From assembly GCF_030140925.1 (NCBI RefSeq), contig NZ_JARBWD010000002.1:270916-334915 (forward strand): 64,000 nucleotides of DNA, given 5' to 3'. A model generated the notes under the pieces. That model saw only the letters and a list, made by a program, of their open reading frames with translations. It did no database searches and had not been told where the DNA came from. Below, in pieces: positions 18,001 to 26,435 of the stretch. The first letter of the stretch is position 1. Every line of letters starts with the position of its first letter. This DNA is from Parerythrobacter aestuarii. GTDB taxonomy: Bacteria; Pseudomonadota; Alphaproteobacteria; Sphingomonadales; Sphingomonadaceae. A program made the position numbers and the translations under genes.

Positions 18001-19296
18001 AACGTTCGCCAGCGTTCCGCCGGCCACGGTATCGAGCCCCGTGATGCGGCTCGCACGCGCCTCGACCGGGATGAGAATCCCATCGGTATCGACCCGCGCC
18101 GCGCCGCTGGCGGTCAGGTTGTCAAGGCCAAGGCCGTCCATCACCAGCCGGTCGGCATTGAGAGAATAGGCCACTTGCGGCGTGGCAAATTCCCCGTCGA
18201 GCGTTAGCAGGCCGCGCAAGCCTCGCCCGCTGAGGTTCTCCGCCAGCGCTGCAGGGCGGAGCACGGTGAAGGCGAGCTTGAAGTCCTCGAATGTGTTCTC
18301 GCCAAGGTCGATGAGCCCGTCGGCATTGAGTCGCAACCCGCCCGAGACGATGTTGCCTTGCACATCGGCGCGGCGCTGGTCGAAGGCGGCAGTCAGGTCG
18401 AGCTGCATCTCGGGGCCGAGCAATGTAGCGGTTGCCCCCTTGAACAGCCGCGCCGCCCGGGTCGGACCATGCAAAGTGAAAGTGCCGTCCCGCGCCAGCA
18501 GTGTCAGCCGCGCCAGCTCGCTGTCGCCCAGCTCGGCATCCACCGTGCCGTCCCAGCTGGCCCAATCGCCCTTGCCCATTACTTTCAGGTCGAGCGGTTC
18601 GCGCAGTCCGGCCAAAGCTGCAATCACGCCATCGGCAGGGGCGGCGATAACCAGGTCGAGGTCGAGTTGGCGGTCTTCCGGCACCGCATCGAGCGCCAGC
18701 GCGATCCGGTCGCCCCCGGCCTTCTCGCCCACCGCCAGCAATTGACCATTGAGCCGCGTCTCGGCCCTGCCATCGGCAATATGCGCCATGCCCGCGATGC
18801 TTCCCGCACGTTCCTCACCGGTGACCGCAGGAGCGGCGACGAAACGGTCGATCCGAAATTCGCCAATGTCGATATCGAGATCCGGCAGCAGCGGTGCATC
18901 GGGATCGGTTTCATTGAACTCGGGAACCCGCTCCAAGGTCACCAATGGTGAGGTCAGCGACCGGATATCGACGTGGTTGTCGAGATAGGCAAAGGGCCGC
19001 CAGTCGAGTTGAACCTTTTGTGCGACGAGGAAATGCCCTTTCGGGTCGCTCACGGCGACGTCGCGCAGAGTCATGTCGCCATAGATAGAGCCGTCGATCT
19101 GGCCGACGCTGAGCTGCATCCCGCTCTCGAATTCCAGCCCGGCGATCTGGCGCGCGATGAAGCGGTGCCCGGAATTGCTGTCGAGCCAGAGCAGCGCTGC
19201 CCCCAGCAGCACCGCCAGTCCGCCCAGCGCCAGCGCGGCGTATGTGCCGATCCTGCGCCAGCGGCGCGGGGGCAGGGGGGCGGCTTCGTCCACCAT
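15097..19296 (-). CDS. tamB: Translocation and assembly module subunit TamB
   Basis: A very large (1399 residues) AsmA-like protein that spans the periplasm from an N-terminal inner-membrane anchor (about residues 15-38). It works with the outer-membrane TamA in assembling beta-barrel proteins and probably moving phospholipids. The body is repetitive beta-strand sequence typical of the bridge-like lipid transfer fold. The C-terminal TamB (DUF490) domain holds 'FAGRSFELTRGEVGFTGG', 'QLVATEDVEDITVNV' and a final strand ending RYRKNY. It starts one base inside the tamA stop (TGATG), so tamA and tamB are coupled. Confidence 0.95.
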   Translation of the reverse strand: MVDEAAPLPPRRWRRIGTYAALALGGLAVLLGAALLWLDSNSGHRFIARQIAGLEFESGMQLSVGQIDGSIYGDMTLRDVAVSDPKGHFLVAQKVQLDWRPFAYLDNHVDIRSLTSPLVTLERVPEFNETDPDAPLLPDLDIDIGEFRIDRFVAAPAVTGEERAGSIAGMAHIADGRAETRLNGQLLAVGEKAGGDRIALALDAVPEDRQLDLDLVIAAPADGVIAALAGLREPLDLKVMGKGDWASWDGTVDAELGDSELARLTLLARDGTFTLHGPTRAARLFKGATATLLGPEMQLDLTAAFDQRRADVQGNIVSGGLRLNADGLIDLGENTFEDFKLAFTVLRPAALAENLSGRGLRGLLTLDGEFATPQVAYSLNADRLVMDGLGLDNLTASGAARVDTDGILIPVEARASRITGLDTVAGGTLANVALAGELAVDGPRILSDSMRLTSDRVDAGLVLVADMSEGFYSGALDGKIDNYRVETVGIFQVESDLDLETGQRGFTLAGKVRARSTSLFSEGVRSFLGGQAVAAGDISYGPDGLFRFSNLRLASPDLRVTGGSGYYGLDGKLALTANGVSDSYGPLGLEVAGTFDDPRAMVTAERPGLGIGLASLRADITRAGEGYLLDGTAETDYGPLTAAVTLGMGEVVTLDIARADLSGIGFTGSLRQTIAGPFAGELVADGKGLRGIARLAAKGDYQQLLVNARATNTLLRGTRRLRIGSAIIDANIVLYDQPHVVADVQLGGTRLDGFLINAARAKVDYRNGSGTAKVLLEGDNGIPFRVAANAEMEPELWRAAITGRARGVNFRTASPARIVPRGDAYELLQTRIDFDKGNVRLAGTYGQGIKLQSRLDGVDLSVVEAFSPGLGINGRASGSLDFAQASADAFPRADARLTVSRFTRTTSRAVSEPVDINFVGNLLADGGEARAVMRQRGTVIGRLNTSLRPLGPGAGDWTERLLAAPLSGGVRYNGPAATLFSLVGDADQHLTGPIAVAADFSGRVEQPRLAGIIRGNKLTYENDLYGTRLSNLSLIGRFAGDRVEVERLQAVAGNGTVSASGTISLAEAAGYPMDLRVKMDKARLARSEFLSTSATGELRLTKLAGQTALLSGSIVLPETRYQLVREGAAQVPELTGVRFKPRRGRQRITGSEPAPSTPGLFEQLRLDVKLAAPERLYVSGMGLESEWNANLTLSGTSADPRLTGQVALVRGTLGFAGRSFELTRGEVGFTGGAEINPTLQLVATEDVEDITVNVNVTGRAYDPQVAFSSVPGLPQDEILARILFGSSIASLSPVQAVQLAASLNSLRGSGGGLNPLGKLRSATGVDRLRVLGSDDATGRGTALAAGKYLTDDIYVEFITDARGFTATQLEISLTPALSILSQAGGSGQTNVNIRYRKNY

Positions 19297-21563
19297 CAGA
19301 ACGCCTGTCCGATGCCGATGTAGAGTGCGAAGCTGTTCTCCCCCTCGCGCTTGTCGAGCGGGATGGCGAAATCGACCCTGAGCGGCCCGAAATTGGTGTA
19401 ATATCGGGCACCTACGCCGACCCCGAAGCGGATGTCGGAGAAGTCTGGCGTGCTCGCTTCATAGACCTGCCCGGCATCGACAAAGCCGACCACGCCATAG
19501 TCGCCGAAACGATAGCGGACCTCGGCTGCAGCCTCGACCAGGCTGCGCCCGCCTATGGGACGATAGAGGAACGGGCTGGCGGTTTCCTCCGGATCTGTCG
19601 GGTCGAACCTCGGATTGTCGAGCACCGCGCGGGGCCCAAGCTCCTGGTAGCCGAACCCGCGCACCGACCCGCCACCGCCGCCATAGAAACGCCGCGACGG
19701 AGCCAGCTCGAACCGCTCGATCCCCTGGATCGTCCCGATCCTCACACGCCCTGCCAGTACGAGATTTTCGCTCGCCGGAAGGTAAGCCGAAGCGTCGAGC
19801 TGGGCGCGAGTGTAGAATGTGAAGCCCCCGTCGAGCGACCCTTCGGGCTCGACCAGCATCGTCGCCTTGAAGCCGCGGGTCGGATCGAGCAGGCTGTCGG
19901 TGCGGTCGATCCCGACTTGTCCGGTCAGCCCGCCGATGAAGAAGGTTTGGCGGACAAGGCCGCCGGTTGCGGGATCGAAATCCTGCTCGTTGGTCCCGAT
20001 CAGCTGCACGCCGAAAGCATAAGTGAAGGGCTTCTGCCAGATCGGGGTGGAATCGTAGCTGATGAGCGCAGCGAGCCGTCCGGTGTAGGCCTCGTAAGCG
20101 TCGAGATTGGAATGCAGCGCTTCGGCGGTCAGCTGGAAGGTGCGGTCGCGCTTGCCGGCATTGGAGCGGCGGAAGGTGACGCTCGCGCCTTGTTCCTCGG
20201 TCCCCAGCACGGCGCTGGCGATCAGCGCGCCTTCGGGCGGGAACAGATTGCGGTGGCTCCAGCTGCCTTCGACCCGGAACCCCTCGCCGGTGCCATAGCC
20301 GGCGCTGGCTGTGATCGAGCGCGGCGGACCGGCGGTCTGTTCGACAAGGATGGTGGCGTATTCGGTGCCGTCCTCTGCCTGCTCGCCGCTGCGCTCGGGC
20401 CTGACGCTGACGGCGCTGAGGAGGCCTGTGGCGACCAGCGCCTGGCGCAAGTCATCGATATCGCGGCTGTCATAGAGATCGCCGCGTTCAAACCGCTTGA
20501 GCACTTCGATATGTGCGGCATCGAAGGCGAGCTTGCCTGTGGTGCGGATAGCTCCGAACCGGGCGCGCGGCCCGGTTTCGACTGGCAATGAGTATTCGCC
20601 TTCGCCGGTTTCCCGGTCGAGCAGGATGTCGCGCTGGCCCAGCTCGGCGAACGGGTAGCCGTTTTGTGGCAGCGCAAACGCCAGCAGCGCTTCGGCAGCT
20701 TGTACCCGCGTCGCAACAATCGGTTCGCCGATCACCAGCGGGAAGTTGTCGCGCAGCAGATCTGTAGGCTCGACCGGCCCGGCGTCGAGCGTGATGCTGC
20801 CAAGCGAAAAGCGTTGCCCCGGCGCAACTTCGATGACGGCCGTCACCTCACGGGTGTCGCTCCGGTCGATGCGGGTTTCGACTGAACCGGCAAACCAGCC
20901 TTCGGACGCGAGAATGCGCTCCACGAGGGTTGTATCCTCGCGCAATCGCGCGGCGACCTGGGCGATATTGGCGGCATTGCCATCGCCCCGGCGGAGCGCC
21001 GAGAAATCCTTGAACATGTCACGCAGGTTGGCGTCGGTCTCGCGGTCGGCCTCATCCAGCCCCGTCAGGCTGACGGAATAGGCGACTTCGACCGTCTCCT
21101 CGTCATTGGCCGCTTCGGCAAACTCCACGGGGGCAACGTCGAAACTTTCCAGCGGTGGCAGCGGGGCAACGAGTTCAGCATCGCGGATCGGGGCATCGGC
21201 GATGGCTTCGACCGCATCTCCGTCTGCGAGTGTCGGATCGCCGAGCGGGAGCATGTCTTCGATTTCGCCCTGTTCGGCGGCAATGCGGCGTTCGAATTCG
21301 GCGATGGACTCCATCGGCCGATCCAGCTCCGGATCGTCCTCTGCAACCAGGTCCGGGATACTGCTGTCGAACTCCTCGTCATCGATGACGGGCTCGGTCG
21401 CGGGCAAGTCGGCATCGGCGGGCGGCGACGGGATATCAAGCGCGGGCTGATCCTGCGCCGCAAGACCCGGGCTCGCCCCCAGCAAGGGCAAGGCCAACCA
21501 CCAGCCCGCCGGGCCTTTGCGGGTACGCCCGCCGTCGCACAATGGGGCCGCTGCCCGTCGCAT
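19296..21563 (-). CDS. tamA: Outer-membrane assembly factor TamA (BamA/Omp85 family)
   Basis: A 755-residue Omp85 protein with a signal peptide (LALPLLGASPGLAAQ), POTRA domains and a C-terminal 16-strand barrel. The barrel lid-lock motif is seen in FYGGGGGSVRGFGYQ; the chain ends in a typical aromatic strand (IGIGQAF). Unlike enterobacterial TamA (about 560 residues), there is an acidic, proline-rich stretch of about 120 residues between signal peptide and first POTRA domain (about residues 37-160). It precedes and overlaps tamB by one base. Confidence 0.94.
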   Translation of the reverse strand: MRRAAAPLCDGGRTRKGPAGWWLALPLLGASPGLAAQDQPALDIPSPPADADLPATEPVIDDEEFDSSIPDLVAEDDPELDRPMESIAEFERRIAAEQGEIEDMLPLGDPTLADGDAVEAIADAPIRDAELVAPLPPLESFDVAPVEFAEAANDEETVEVAYSVSLTGLDEADRETDANLRDMFKDFSALRRGDGNAANIAQVAARLREDTTLVERILASEGWFAGSVETRIDRSDTREVTAVIEVAPGQRFSLGSITLDAGPVEPTDLLRDNFPLVIGEPIVATRVQAAEALLAFALPQNGYPFAELGQRDILLDRETGEGEYSLPVETGPRARFGAIRTTGKLAFDAAHIEVLKRFERGDLYDSRDIDDLRQALVATGLLSAVSVRPERSGEQAEDGTEYATILVEQTAGPPRSITASAGYGTGEGFRVEGSWSHRNLFPPEGALIASAVLGTEEQGASVTFRRSNAGKRDRTFQLTAEALHSNLDAYEAYTGRLAALISYDSTPIWQKPFTYAFGVQLIGTNEQDFDPATGGLVRQTFFIGGLTGQVGIDRTDSLLDPTRGFKATMLVEPEGSLDGGFTFYTRAQLDASAYLPASENLVLAGRVRIGTIQGIERFELAPSRRFYGGGGGSVRGFGYQELGPRAVLDNPRFDPTDPEETASPFLYRPIGGRSLVEAAAEVRYRFGDYGVVGFVDAGQVYEASTPDFSDIRFGVGVGARYYTNFGPLRVDFAIPLDKREGENSFALYIGIGQAF

Positions 21564-21741
21564 CTAAAGCATTGATCCCGTTATCTGTGTGGTCCCGACA
21601 ATACAGGCCGATCCATGGTGGGAAAACCACTGAAGCGGCGATGCGGTCCCATAATTCGTGCGCTCAGGCGCAATATGCCTGCACAAGGTATGTTGACCAG
21701 CGCCGTCCAACCGTGGCAAGCGCGCGCACCGCTCATCGAGC

Positions 21742-21815
21742 GCGGGTGTAGCTCAATGGTAGAGCAGCAGCTTCCCAAGCTGACGACGAGGGTTCGATTC
21801 CCTTCACCCGCTCCA
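21742..21815 (+). tRNA. tRNA-Gly, anticodon CCC
   Basis: A 74-base cloverleaf with encoded CCA. Acceptor stem GCGGGTG / CACCCGC, D arm GCTC-AATGGTA-GAGC, anticodon loop TTCCCAA, T arm GAGGG-TTCGATT-CCCTT, discriminator T. The first pair of the anticodon stem (27-43) is a G-A mismatch, which I recall in other alphaproteobacterial copies of this tRNA. It is transcribed alone, between the tamA start (divergent) and the aldo/keto reductase. Confidence 0.95.
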
Positions 21816-21820
21816 TTTTC

Positions 21821-21886
21821 TCGCACCACCTCTTCGCTGCTTGAGTGCAGTGTTTTTCGCACTACCGCTTGGCTGCTTGAGCGCAG
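21821..21886 (+). repeat. Imperfect tandem repeat, 30-base units, 36-base period
   Basis: Unit 1 (21821-21850) and unit 2 (21857-21886) match at 26 of 30 positions; both contain GCTGCTTGAG and end GCAG. They begin six bases after the CCA end of the tRNA and fill the leader of the aldo/keto reductase gene. A small GCCC-AAAA-GGGC hairpin follows at about 21902-21913. Confidence 0.75.
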
Positions 21887-21924
21887 GGGGTTCTCCTCTC
21901 GGCCCAAAAGGGCTTAATGGGGTA

Positions 21925-22728
21925 GTGCGCTCCATTACCCTCCCGCAGACCGACCTTTCAGTGTCCCGCTTCGTTTTCGGGACATCGGGCCTGTTCAACG
22001 TGCGCGGGCGCGAGAATCGCGAAGCTCTACTGGAAGAGGCGGTGGCGCAGGGTTTTTCGCATTTCGACACAGCTCCCTACTACGGTTTCGGTCATGCCGA
22101 GCGCGACCTTGCGCCGATACTGGCGCAGCACCCCGATGTAACCGTGGCGACCAAGGTCGGGCTCTATTCTCCGGGCGGTGAAGCTCAGCCTGCATGGCAG
22201 GTGTTTGCCCGCAAGGCAGTGGGGCGGGCCGCCAAGTCGATGAGCAAGCCGGAACTCGATTTTTCCCTGGATCGCGCGCAGCAATCACTTGTGGGGAGTC
22301 TTCGGAGATTGGGCCGCGAGCGGATCGATCTCTACTTGCTGCACGAACCGGAGCTGGCGTTGATCGCGACCGAGGAATGGCTGCGCTGGCTGGAGGACTG
22401 CAGGACCAGCGGCAAGGTGCGCTATTTCGGGATGGCCGGACTGCCTGAGAGCACCGTACCGATCCTCGCTGCCGAACCTGGGCTCGGGATGGTGCTGCAA
22501 CTCGCCGACAGCCTCGATCGTCAAGAGGCCGACCACGCGCTGGGCGAGCGGGCGATGCAGGTTACCTATGGTTATGTCTCGGCTGCCATGCAGCGGGCCA
22601 GGGCTCTGAACGTGCCGGGTGTGCTTGCCAAGGCGCTGGAACGCAATCGCACCGGTGCCGTGATCGTCAGTACCACCCGGCGCGAGCGGTTGGCGCAATA
22701 TGCCCCGATTGCCGGAGCCGCCGGGTGA
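21925..22728 (+). CDS. Aldo/keto reductase
   Basis: A 267-residue NADPH-dependent reductase-like barrel protein. Features: 'FGTSGLFNVRGRENREALL', 'GFSHFDTAPYYGFGHAERDL' (catalytic Asp and Tyr), 'VATKVGLYS' (Lys) and 'ERIDLYLLHEPE' (His). The start is uncertain: GTG 21925 gives the normal N terminus MRSITLPQTDLSVSR; an upstream TTG at 21841 would translate the tandem repeat and is unlikely. Its stop overlaps the GMC oxidoreductase start (GTGA), so the pair is coupled. The residues point to redox chemistry on a sugar or polyol, but the substrate is unknown. Confidence 0.85.
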   Translation: MRSITLPQTDLSVSRFVFGTSGLFNVRGRENREALLEEAVAQGFSHFDTAPYYGFGHAERDLAPILAQHPDVTVATKVGLYSPGGEAQPAWQVFARKAVGRAAKSMSKPELDFSLDRAQQSLVGSLRRLGRERIDLYLLHEPELALIATEEWLRWLEDCRTSGKVRYFGMAGLPESTVPILAAEPGLGMVLQLADSLDRQEADHALGERAMQVTYGYVSAAMQRARALNVPGVLAKALERNRTGAVIVSTTRRERLAQYAPIAGAAG

Positions 22729-24224
22729 TCCTCGCGGCGGAAAGCGCGCTGCCTCAAGAAGCCGATTTCGTAGTGATCGGCGGCGGGACCATCGGTTTGC
22801 CGTTGGCGCGCCAGCTGGCTCTGCAAACCGGGAAGCGAGTGCTGTGCCTGGAATCGGGCGGATCGGAGCAGGAAGGCGAAACACACCCCTTCAATGCGGT
22901 GGAGCAGGCAGGTGCTCGCTACGAAGGGGCCGAGCATGGGCGGTTTCGCTGCCTGGGCGGTACCTCGACGCGATGGGGCGGTGCGCTGATCCCGTTTCAG
23001 CCCTCCAACATGGCGGGCTGGCCTGTCAGCTGGACGGACCTCGCTCCGTTCCTGCCGCAGGTCGAGGCTCTGTTCGGCCTCGAGCCCGGATCCTACGAAG
23101 CCGAAGCGATGGCGGGGCTGGTGAAGGGCCATCTGACACCCCGGTTCGCCAAATGGCCCCCTTTCGGCAAGCGCAATGTCTGGACGCTGCTCGGGAAGGA
23201 ATTACGCAGCAGCACCGAGGTGCAGATCGCTACCAACAGCGTGGTCACCGATCTTGCGCCGAGTGAGAGCGGCATCAGGATCATAGTGCAGCGCGAAGCT
23301 GTGCGACATGAGATTGCAGCAAAGCGCGTGATCATTGCTGCCGGGGCGATCGAGACGACGCGGCTGGTATGGCTGCTCGACCGGGCGATGGGCGGGGCAG
23401 TGGCGCATGAATCGCCCTCGCTCGGTAGCTACTTTTCGGACCACCTGTCGGTCGAGGTCGGGCGGATCGTGCCGCGTGATCGCAGCGCGCTCAACCGCCT
23501 GTTCGGTTTCCGTTTCGCGCCCTCTGGCATGATGCGCAATTTGCGCTTCGAGCGATCAGGCGACGTGCCGGGATTTGTCCATGTGGGCTATGATACCGAC
23601 GGTAGCAGCGGCTTCGACCACTTGCGCGGCGCAATGCAGCAAGTCCAGCGCCGTCGATTACCAAGACTCGCCGACATCGGCGGGTTGTCGCGCAACGCTC
23701 CCTGGCTGGCGCGGGCGGTGAAATGGCGTTTCCTCGACAAGCAGCAACTCTTCCCCGACCGAGCGGAGCTTGTGGTGCATGCCGTGATCGAACAGCTGCC
23801 CGATCCGGAAAATCGCATTACGTTGAGTGACAAACGAACCGATATGCATGGCACGCCGCTGCCGGTGATCGATTGGAAGGTAACGCCGCAGGACGCGGCC
23901 AACCTGCAGGCCCTCGCCGATATCTTCGAATCGGGCTGGCAGGGTGGCGAAGTGGCGCGAATGGGGGCATTCGAGCGCTTCTCGCAGACCGAAGTTGCCG
24001 ATGCGCTGGTGCATTCGGGCGGGATCTATCATCCGACGGGCTCGACCCGGATGGGCACCACCCCGGCAGAGGGCGTCGTCGACGCAGACCTGTGCCTGTT
24101 TGCCGAACCGCGCGTGCAGCTATGCAGCACCTCGGTCCTGCCATCCGGTGGCGGGGCCAACCCGACCATGACCGCGCTGCTTCTTGCCATGCGGCTGGCA
24201 GCGCAGCATGGTCGGACGTCCTAG
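22725..24224 (+). CDS. GMC-family FAD-dependent oxidoreductase
   Basis: A 499-residue flavoenzyme. FAD-binding motif VVIGGGTIGLPLARQLA and an ESGG segment are near the N terminus; 'RFRCLGGTSTRWGGALIPF' is typical of glucose-methanol-choline oxidoreductases; the C terminus has 'YHPTGSTRMGTTP' with the active-site His and 'LPSGGGANPTMTALLLAMR'. The start is GTG, four bases inside the aldo/keto reductase stop. The pair could interconvert hydroxyl and carbonyl groups on one sugar or lipid substrate; the next gene is a FkbM methyltransferase. Confidence 0.9.
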   Translation: MILAAESALPQEADFVVIGGGTIGLPLARQLALQTGKRVLCLESGGSEQEGETHPFNAVEQAGARYEGAEHGRFRCLGGTSTRWGGALIPFQPSNMAGWPVSWTDLAPFLPQVEALFGLEPGSYEAEAMAGLVKGHLTPRFAKWPPFGKRNVWTLLGKELRSSTEVQIATNSVVTDLAPSESGIRIIVQREAVRHEIAAKRVIIAAGAIETTRLVWLLDRAMGGAVAHESPSLGSYFSDHLSVEVGRIVPRDRSALNRLFGFRFAPSGMMRNLRFERSGDVPGFVHVGYDTDGSSGFDHLRGAMQQVQRRRLPRLADIGGLSRNAPWLARAVKWRFLDKQQLFPDRAELVVHAVIEQLPDPENRITLSDKRTDMHGTPLPVIDWKVTPQDAANLQALADIFESGWQGGEVARMGAFERFSQTEVADALVHSGGIYHPTGSTRMGTTPAEGVVDADLCLFAEPRVQLCSTSVLPSGGGANPTMTALLLAMRLAAQHGRTS

Positions 24225-24244
24225 CAGCAGGAGCCAGAAGAAAC

Positions 24245-24943
24245 GTGGACTATTCGAGTGACTGGATCCTGCGGCTACGCGGCCTTGGCCAGAGACTTGG
24301 AATTCTCAGGCCGATGCAACGCGCTTACAGGGCGCTGTTCCGGATCGACTACGAAGAGGCCTTCGATAGCGCGCTCAAGGCCCGCATCCGCCCGGGCGAT
24401 ACTGTGTGGGATGTGGGGGCCAACATAGGCCACTATGCGCCGCAGTTTGCTGCTATGGTGGGGCCGCAGGGCAAGGTCGTGGCCGTCGAACCTTCGCCAT
24501 CGAGCCTTTCTGAACTGCGTCAGGCCATTGCCGCTTGCGCCAATGTTGTGGTCGAGGAAATTGCCCTCTCCAACGAGAGCGGCGAAGCCGAGTTCTACCT
24601 TTCGACCGAAGGGGCCAGTGCGAACGAAGGATTGAGCGCTGTCGGGAGCGACGGTGGCATGGTGGGTTCCCGCGTGCCGGTCCTGCGCGGGGAAGAGCTG
24701 GCGCGTCGCCATGCTCCCAATGTCATAAAGGTCGATGTCGAAGGCTTCGAGCTGGAGGTCATAGAAGGTCTGGGCGTAACGCTGCATGATGCCGGGCTAC
24801 ACACGGTGGCGATCGAAGTGCATTTCCAGACGCTCGCTCGCAGGGGCAGGTCCGACGCGCCCAAGCGGTTGAGCGCCTTGCTCCAGGACGCCGGTTTTGG
24901 GGTCCGCTGGACCGACCCCTCGCATCTGGTGGCAAGCCGATAG
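24245..24943 (+). CDS. FkbM-family methyltransferase
   Basis: A 232-residue SAM-dependent methyltransferase. Motif I is VWDVGANIGHYAPQFA, then 'VVAVEPSPSSLSEL', and the family-typical VIKVDVEGFELEVIEG. FkbM enzymes O-methylate sugars or polyketides. I set the start at GTG 24245 (DYSSDWILRL); the frame stays open further upstream but there overlaps the GMC gene. It lies 20 bases after the GMC stop, so the three genes probably form one operon acting on a glycan or glycolipid. Confidence 0.87.
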   Translation: MDYSSDWILRLRGLGQRLGILRPMQRAYRALFRIDYEEAFDSALKARIRPGDTVWDVGANIGHYAPQFAAMVGPQGKVVAVEPSPSSLSELRQAIAACANVVVEEIALSNESGEAEFYLSTEGASANEGLSAVGSDGGMVGSRVPVLRGEELARRHAPNVIKVDVEGFELEVIEGLGVTLHDAGLHTVAIEVHFQTLARRGRSDAPKRLSALLQDAGFGVRWTDPSHLVASR

Positions 24944-25007
24944 GCATGGTTCACTCCGCCCCCAAGCTGGGCTAACATGTGCCATCGATGCCAATGAGTA
25001 AGATCGC

Positions 25008-25244
25008 ATGAGACTTTTCACCGAACATCCCAACTCGGTCGGCGAGAGCTATTTCGAGCATATGCGGGTCGCCGCCAGTTTTGGCTGGCCGATGATCGTT
25101 GCCGGGATCGGTGCTGTCCTGCACGGTATTTTCCCGTTCCTGTTCGAAAAGACCGGTAGCAAGGCGATCATGCAGCTGCACGGCCGGCTTGTCGCCGCGC
25201 GCGGGCGCAACGAGAAAGAGAACAACTTCGATCCCTGCATCTAG
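25008..25244 (+). CDS. Small membrane protein, DUF6356-like
   Basis: A 78-residue protein. The N-terminal 'LFTEHPNSVGESYFEHM' followed by one hydrophobic segment ('FGWPMIVAGIGAVLHGIFPFLF') and 'MQLHGRLVAARG' matches a small family that I recall as DUF6356 in Sphingomonadales. One or two membrane passes; function unknown. The ATG stands alone about 64 bases after the methyltransferase gene. Confidence 0.78.
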   Translation: MRLFTEHPNSVGESYFEHMRVAASFGWPMIVAGIGAVLHGIFPFLFEKTGSKAIMQLHGRLVAARGRNEKENNFDPCI

Positions 25245-25250
25245 GCCGGA

Positions 25251-26318
25251 TCAGGCCACCCGCAGGCTCTCCATGTCGATCACGAAGCGGTATTTGACAT
25301 CGCTCGCTTCCATCCGGTCATAAGCGGTGTTGATGTCCTGCATCGGGATGACCTCGATCTCCGGCACGATGCCTTTCTCCGCACAGAGGTCGAGCATTTC
25401 CTGCGTCTCGGCAATCCCGCCAATGCCGCTGCCGGTCAGAATCTTGCGCCCCAGCAAGATGCCCGTGTGCAGTTCGGGCATCTTGTCGATCATCCCGACC
25501 AGCACTTGCGCACCGTCGATCTTGAGTAACAGCAGATACGGCGTGACATCGTGGCGCACGGGAATAGTGTTGAGCACCATGTCGAAATAGCCGCGCTTTG
25601 CCTTCATCGCCTCGCGATCGGTGGTGAGGAGGAAATCATGCGCGCCGAGGTCCAGAGCGTCCTGCCGCTTGTCTTCGGTGCGGCTGAGCACGGTCACTTC
25701 CGCCCCCATCGCCACAGCGAACTTGACGCCCATGTGGCCGAGCCCGCCGAGGCCCGCGACGGCGACCTTGCTGCCCGGGCCGACCTTCCACGTCCGCAGC
25801 GGCGAGTAGGTGGTGATGCCGGCGCAGAGCAGCGGGGCGGCGTGCTCGCTGCTGAGCGCGTCGGGCACCTTGAGCACGAACTCGTCGCGGCACACAATGC
25901 GATCGGAATAGCCGCCATAGGTGACCGAGCCATCATGCCGGTCGCGCCCGCCATAGGTTCCGACCATGCCGTTGAGGCAATATTGCTCCAGGTCCTGCTC
26001 GCAATGGGCGCAGGACTTGCAGCTGTCCACCATGCAGCCGATCGCGACCCGGTCGCCAACGGCATGGCGAGACACGCCATCGCCGACCGCCGCCACCGTA
26101 CCCACAATCTCGTGCCCAGGAACGCATGGGTAGGTCGTGCGGCCCCAGTCATTGCGCGCGGTGTGCAGGTCCGAATGGCAGATCCCGCAATGACTGATGT
26201 CGATCAGCACGTCGTCATCGCGCAGGCCCCGGCGGGTGATGTCCATCGGGCCGACACCGCTCTCCGGCGAGGTCGCGCCATAGGCCTTGGTGGGGTATTC
26301 GTTGGTCGATTGCTGCAT
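25251..26318 (-). CDS. Zinc-dependent NAD(P) alcohol dehydrogenase, cinnamyl-alcohol-dehydrogenase type
   Basis: A 355-residue medium-chain dehydrogenase. The catalytic zinc segment is 'DISHCGICHSDLH' with 'VPGHEIVG'; the structural zinc cysteines are in 'CMVDSCKSCAHCEQDLEQYC'. The nucleotide motif is 'VAGLGGLGHMGVKFA', and 'GIGGIAETQEMLDLCAEKGI' is typical of the YjgB/YahK (CAD) subgroup that reduces many aldehydes with NADPH. It is followed upstream by a class-B repeat and an SDR gene on the same strand. Confidence 0.92.
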   Translation of the reverse strand: MQQSTNEYPTKAYGATSPESGVGPMDITRRGLRDDDVLIDISHCGICHSDLHTARNDWGRTTYPCVPGHEIVGTVAAVGDGVSRHAVGDRVAIGCMVDSCKSCAHCEQDLEQYCLNGMVGTYGGRDRHDGSVTYGGYSDRIVCRDEFVLKVPDALSSEHAAPLLCAGITTYSPLRTWKVGPGSKVAVAGLGGLGHMGVKFAVAMGAEVTVLSRTEDKRQDALDLGAHDFLLTTDREAMKAKRGYFDMVLNTIPVRHDVTPYLLLLKIDGAQVLVGMIDKMPELHTGILLGRKILTGSGIGGIAETQEMLDLCAEKGIVPEIEVIPMQDINTAYDRMEASDVKYRFVIDMESLRVA

Positions 26319-26330
26319 TCAGACCTCCAT

Positions 26331-26417
26331 CGTCATTGCGAGCGAAGCGAAGCAATCCAGAGCGATATCGCGCGACGCCCTGGATTGCCACGTCGCCTGC
26401 GGCTCCTCGCAATGACG
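26331..26417. repeat. Mosaic repeat, class B, copy 3
   Basis: Begins CGTCATTGCGAGCGAAGCG and ends CTCGCAATGACG, with inner GCAATCCAG / CTGGATTGC boxes and a partly palindromic centre (CGATATCG). Same class as 7917-8016 and 8832-8915. Confidence 0.88.
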
Positions 26418-26435
26418 ACGTGAAGTGGGAAAACT

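Noticed and set aside
21742..21815. tRNA-Gly as an attachment site of an integrated element
   Set aside because: No integrase, and no second copy of the tRNA 3' end was seen within the window, so no att pair can be proposed.
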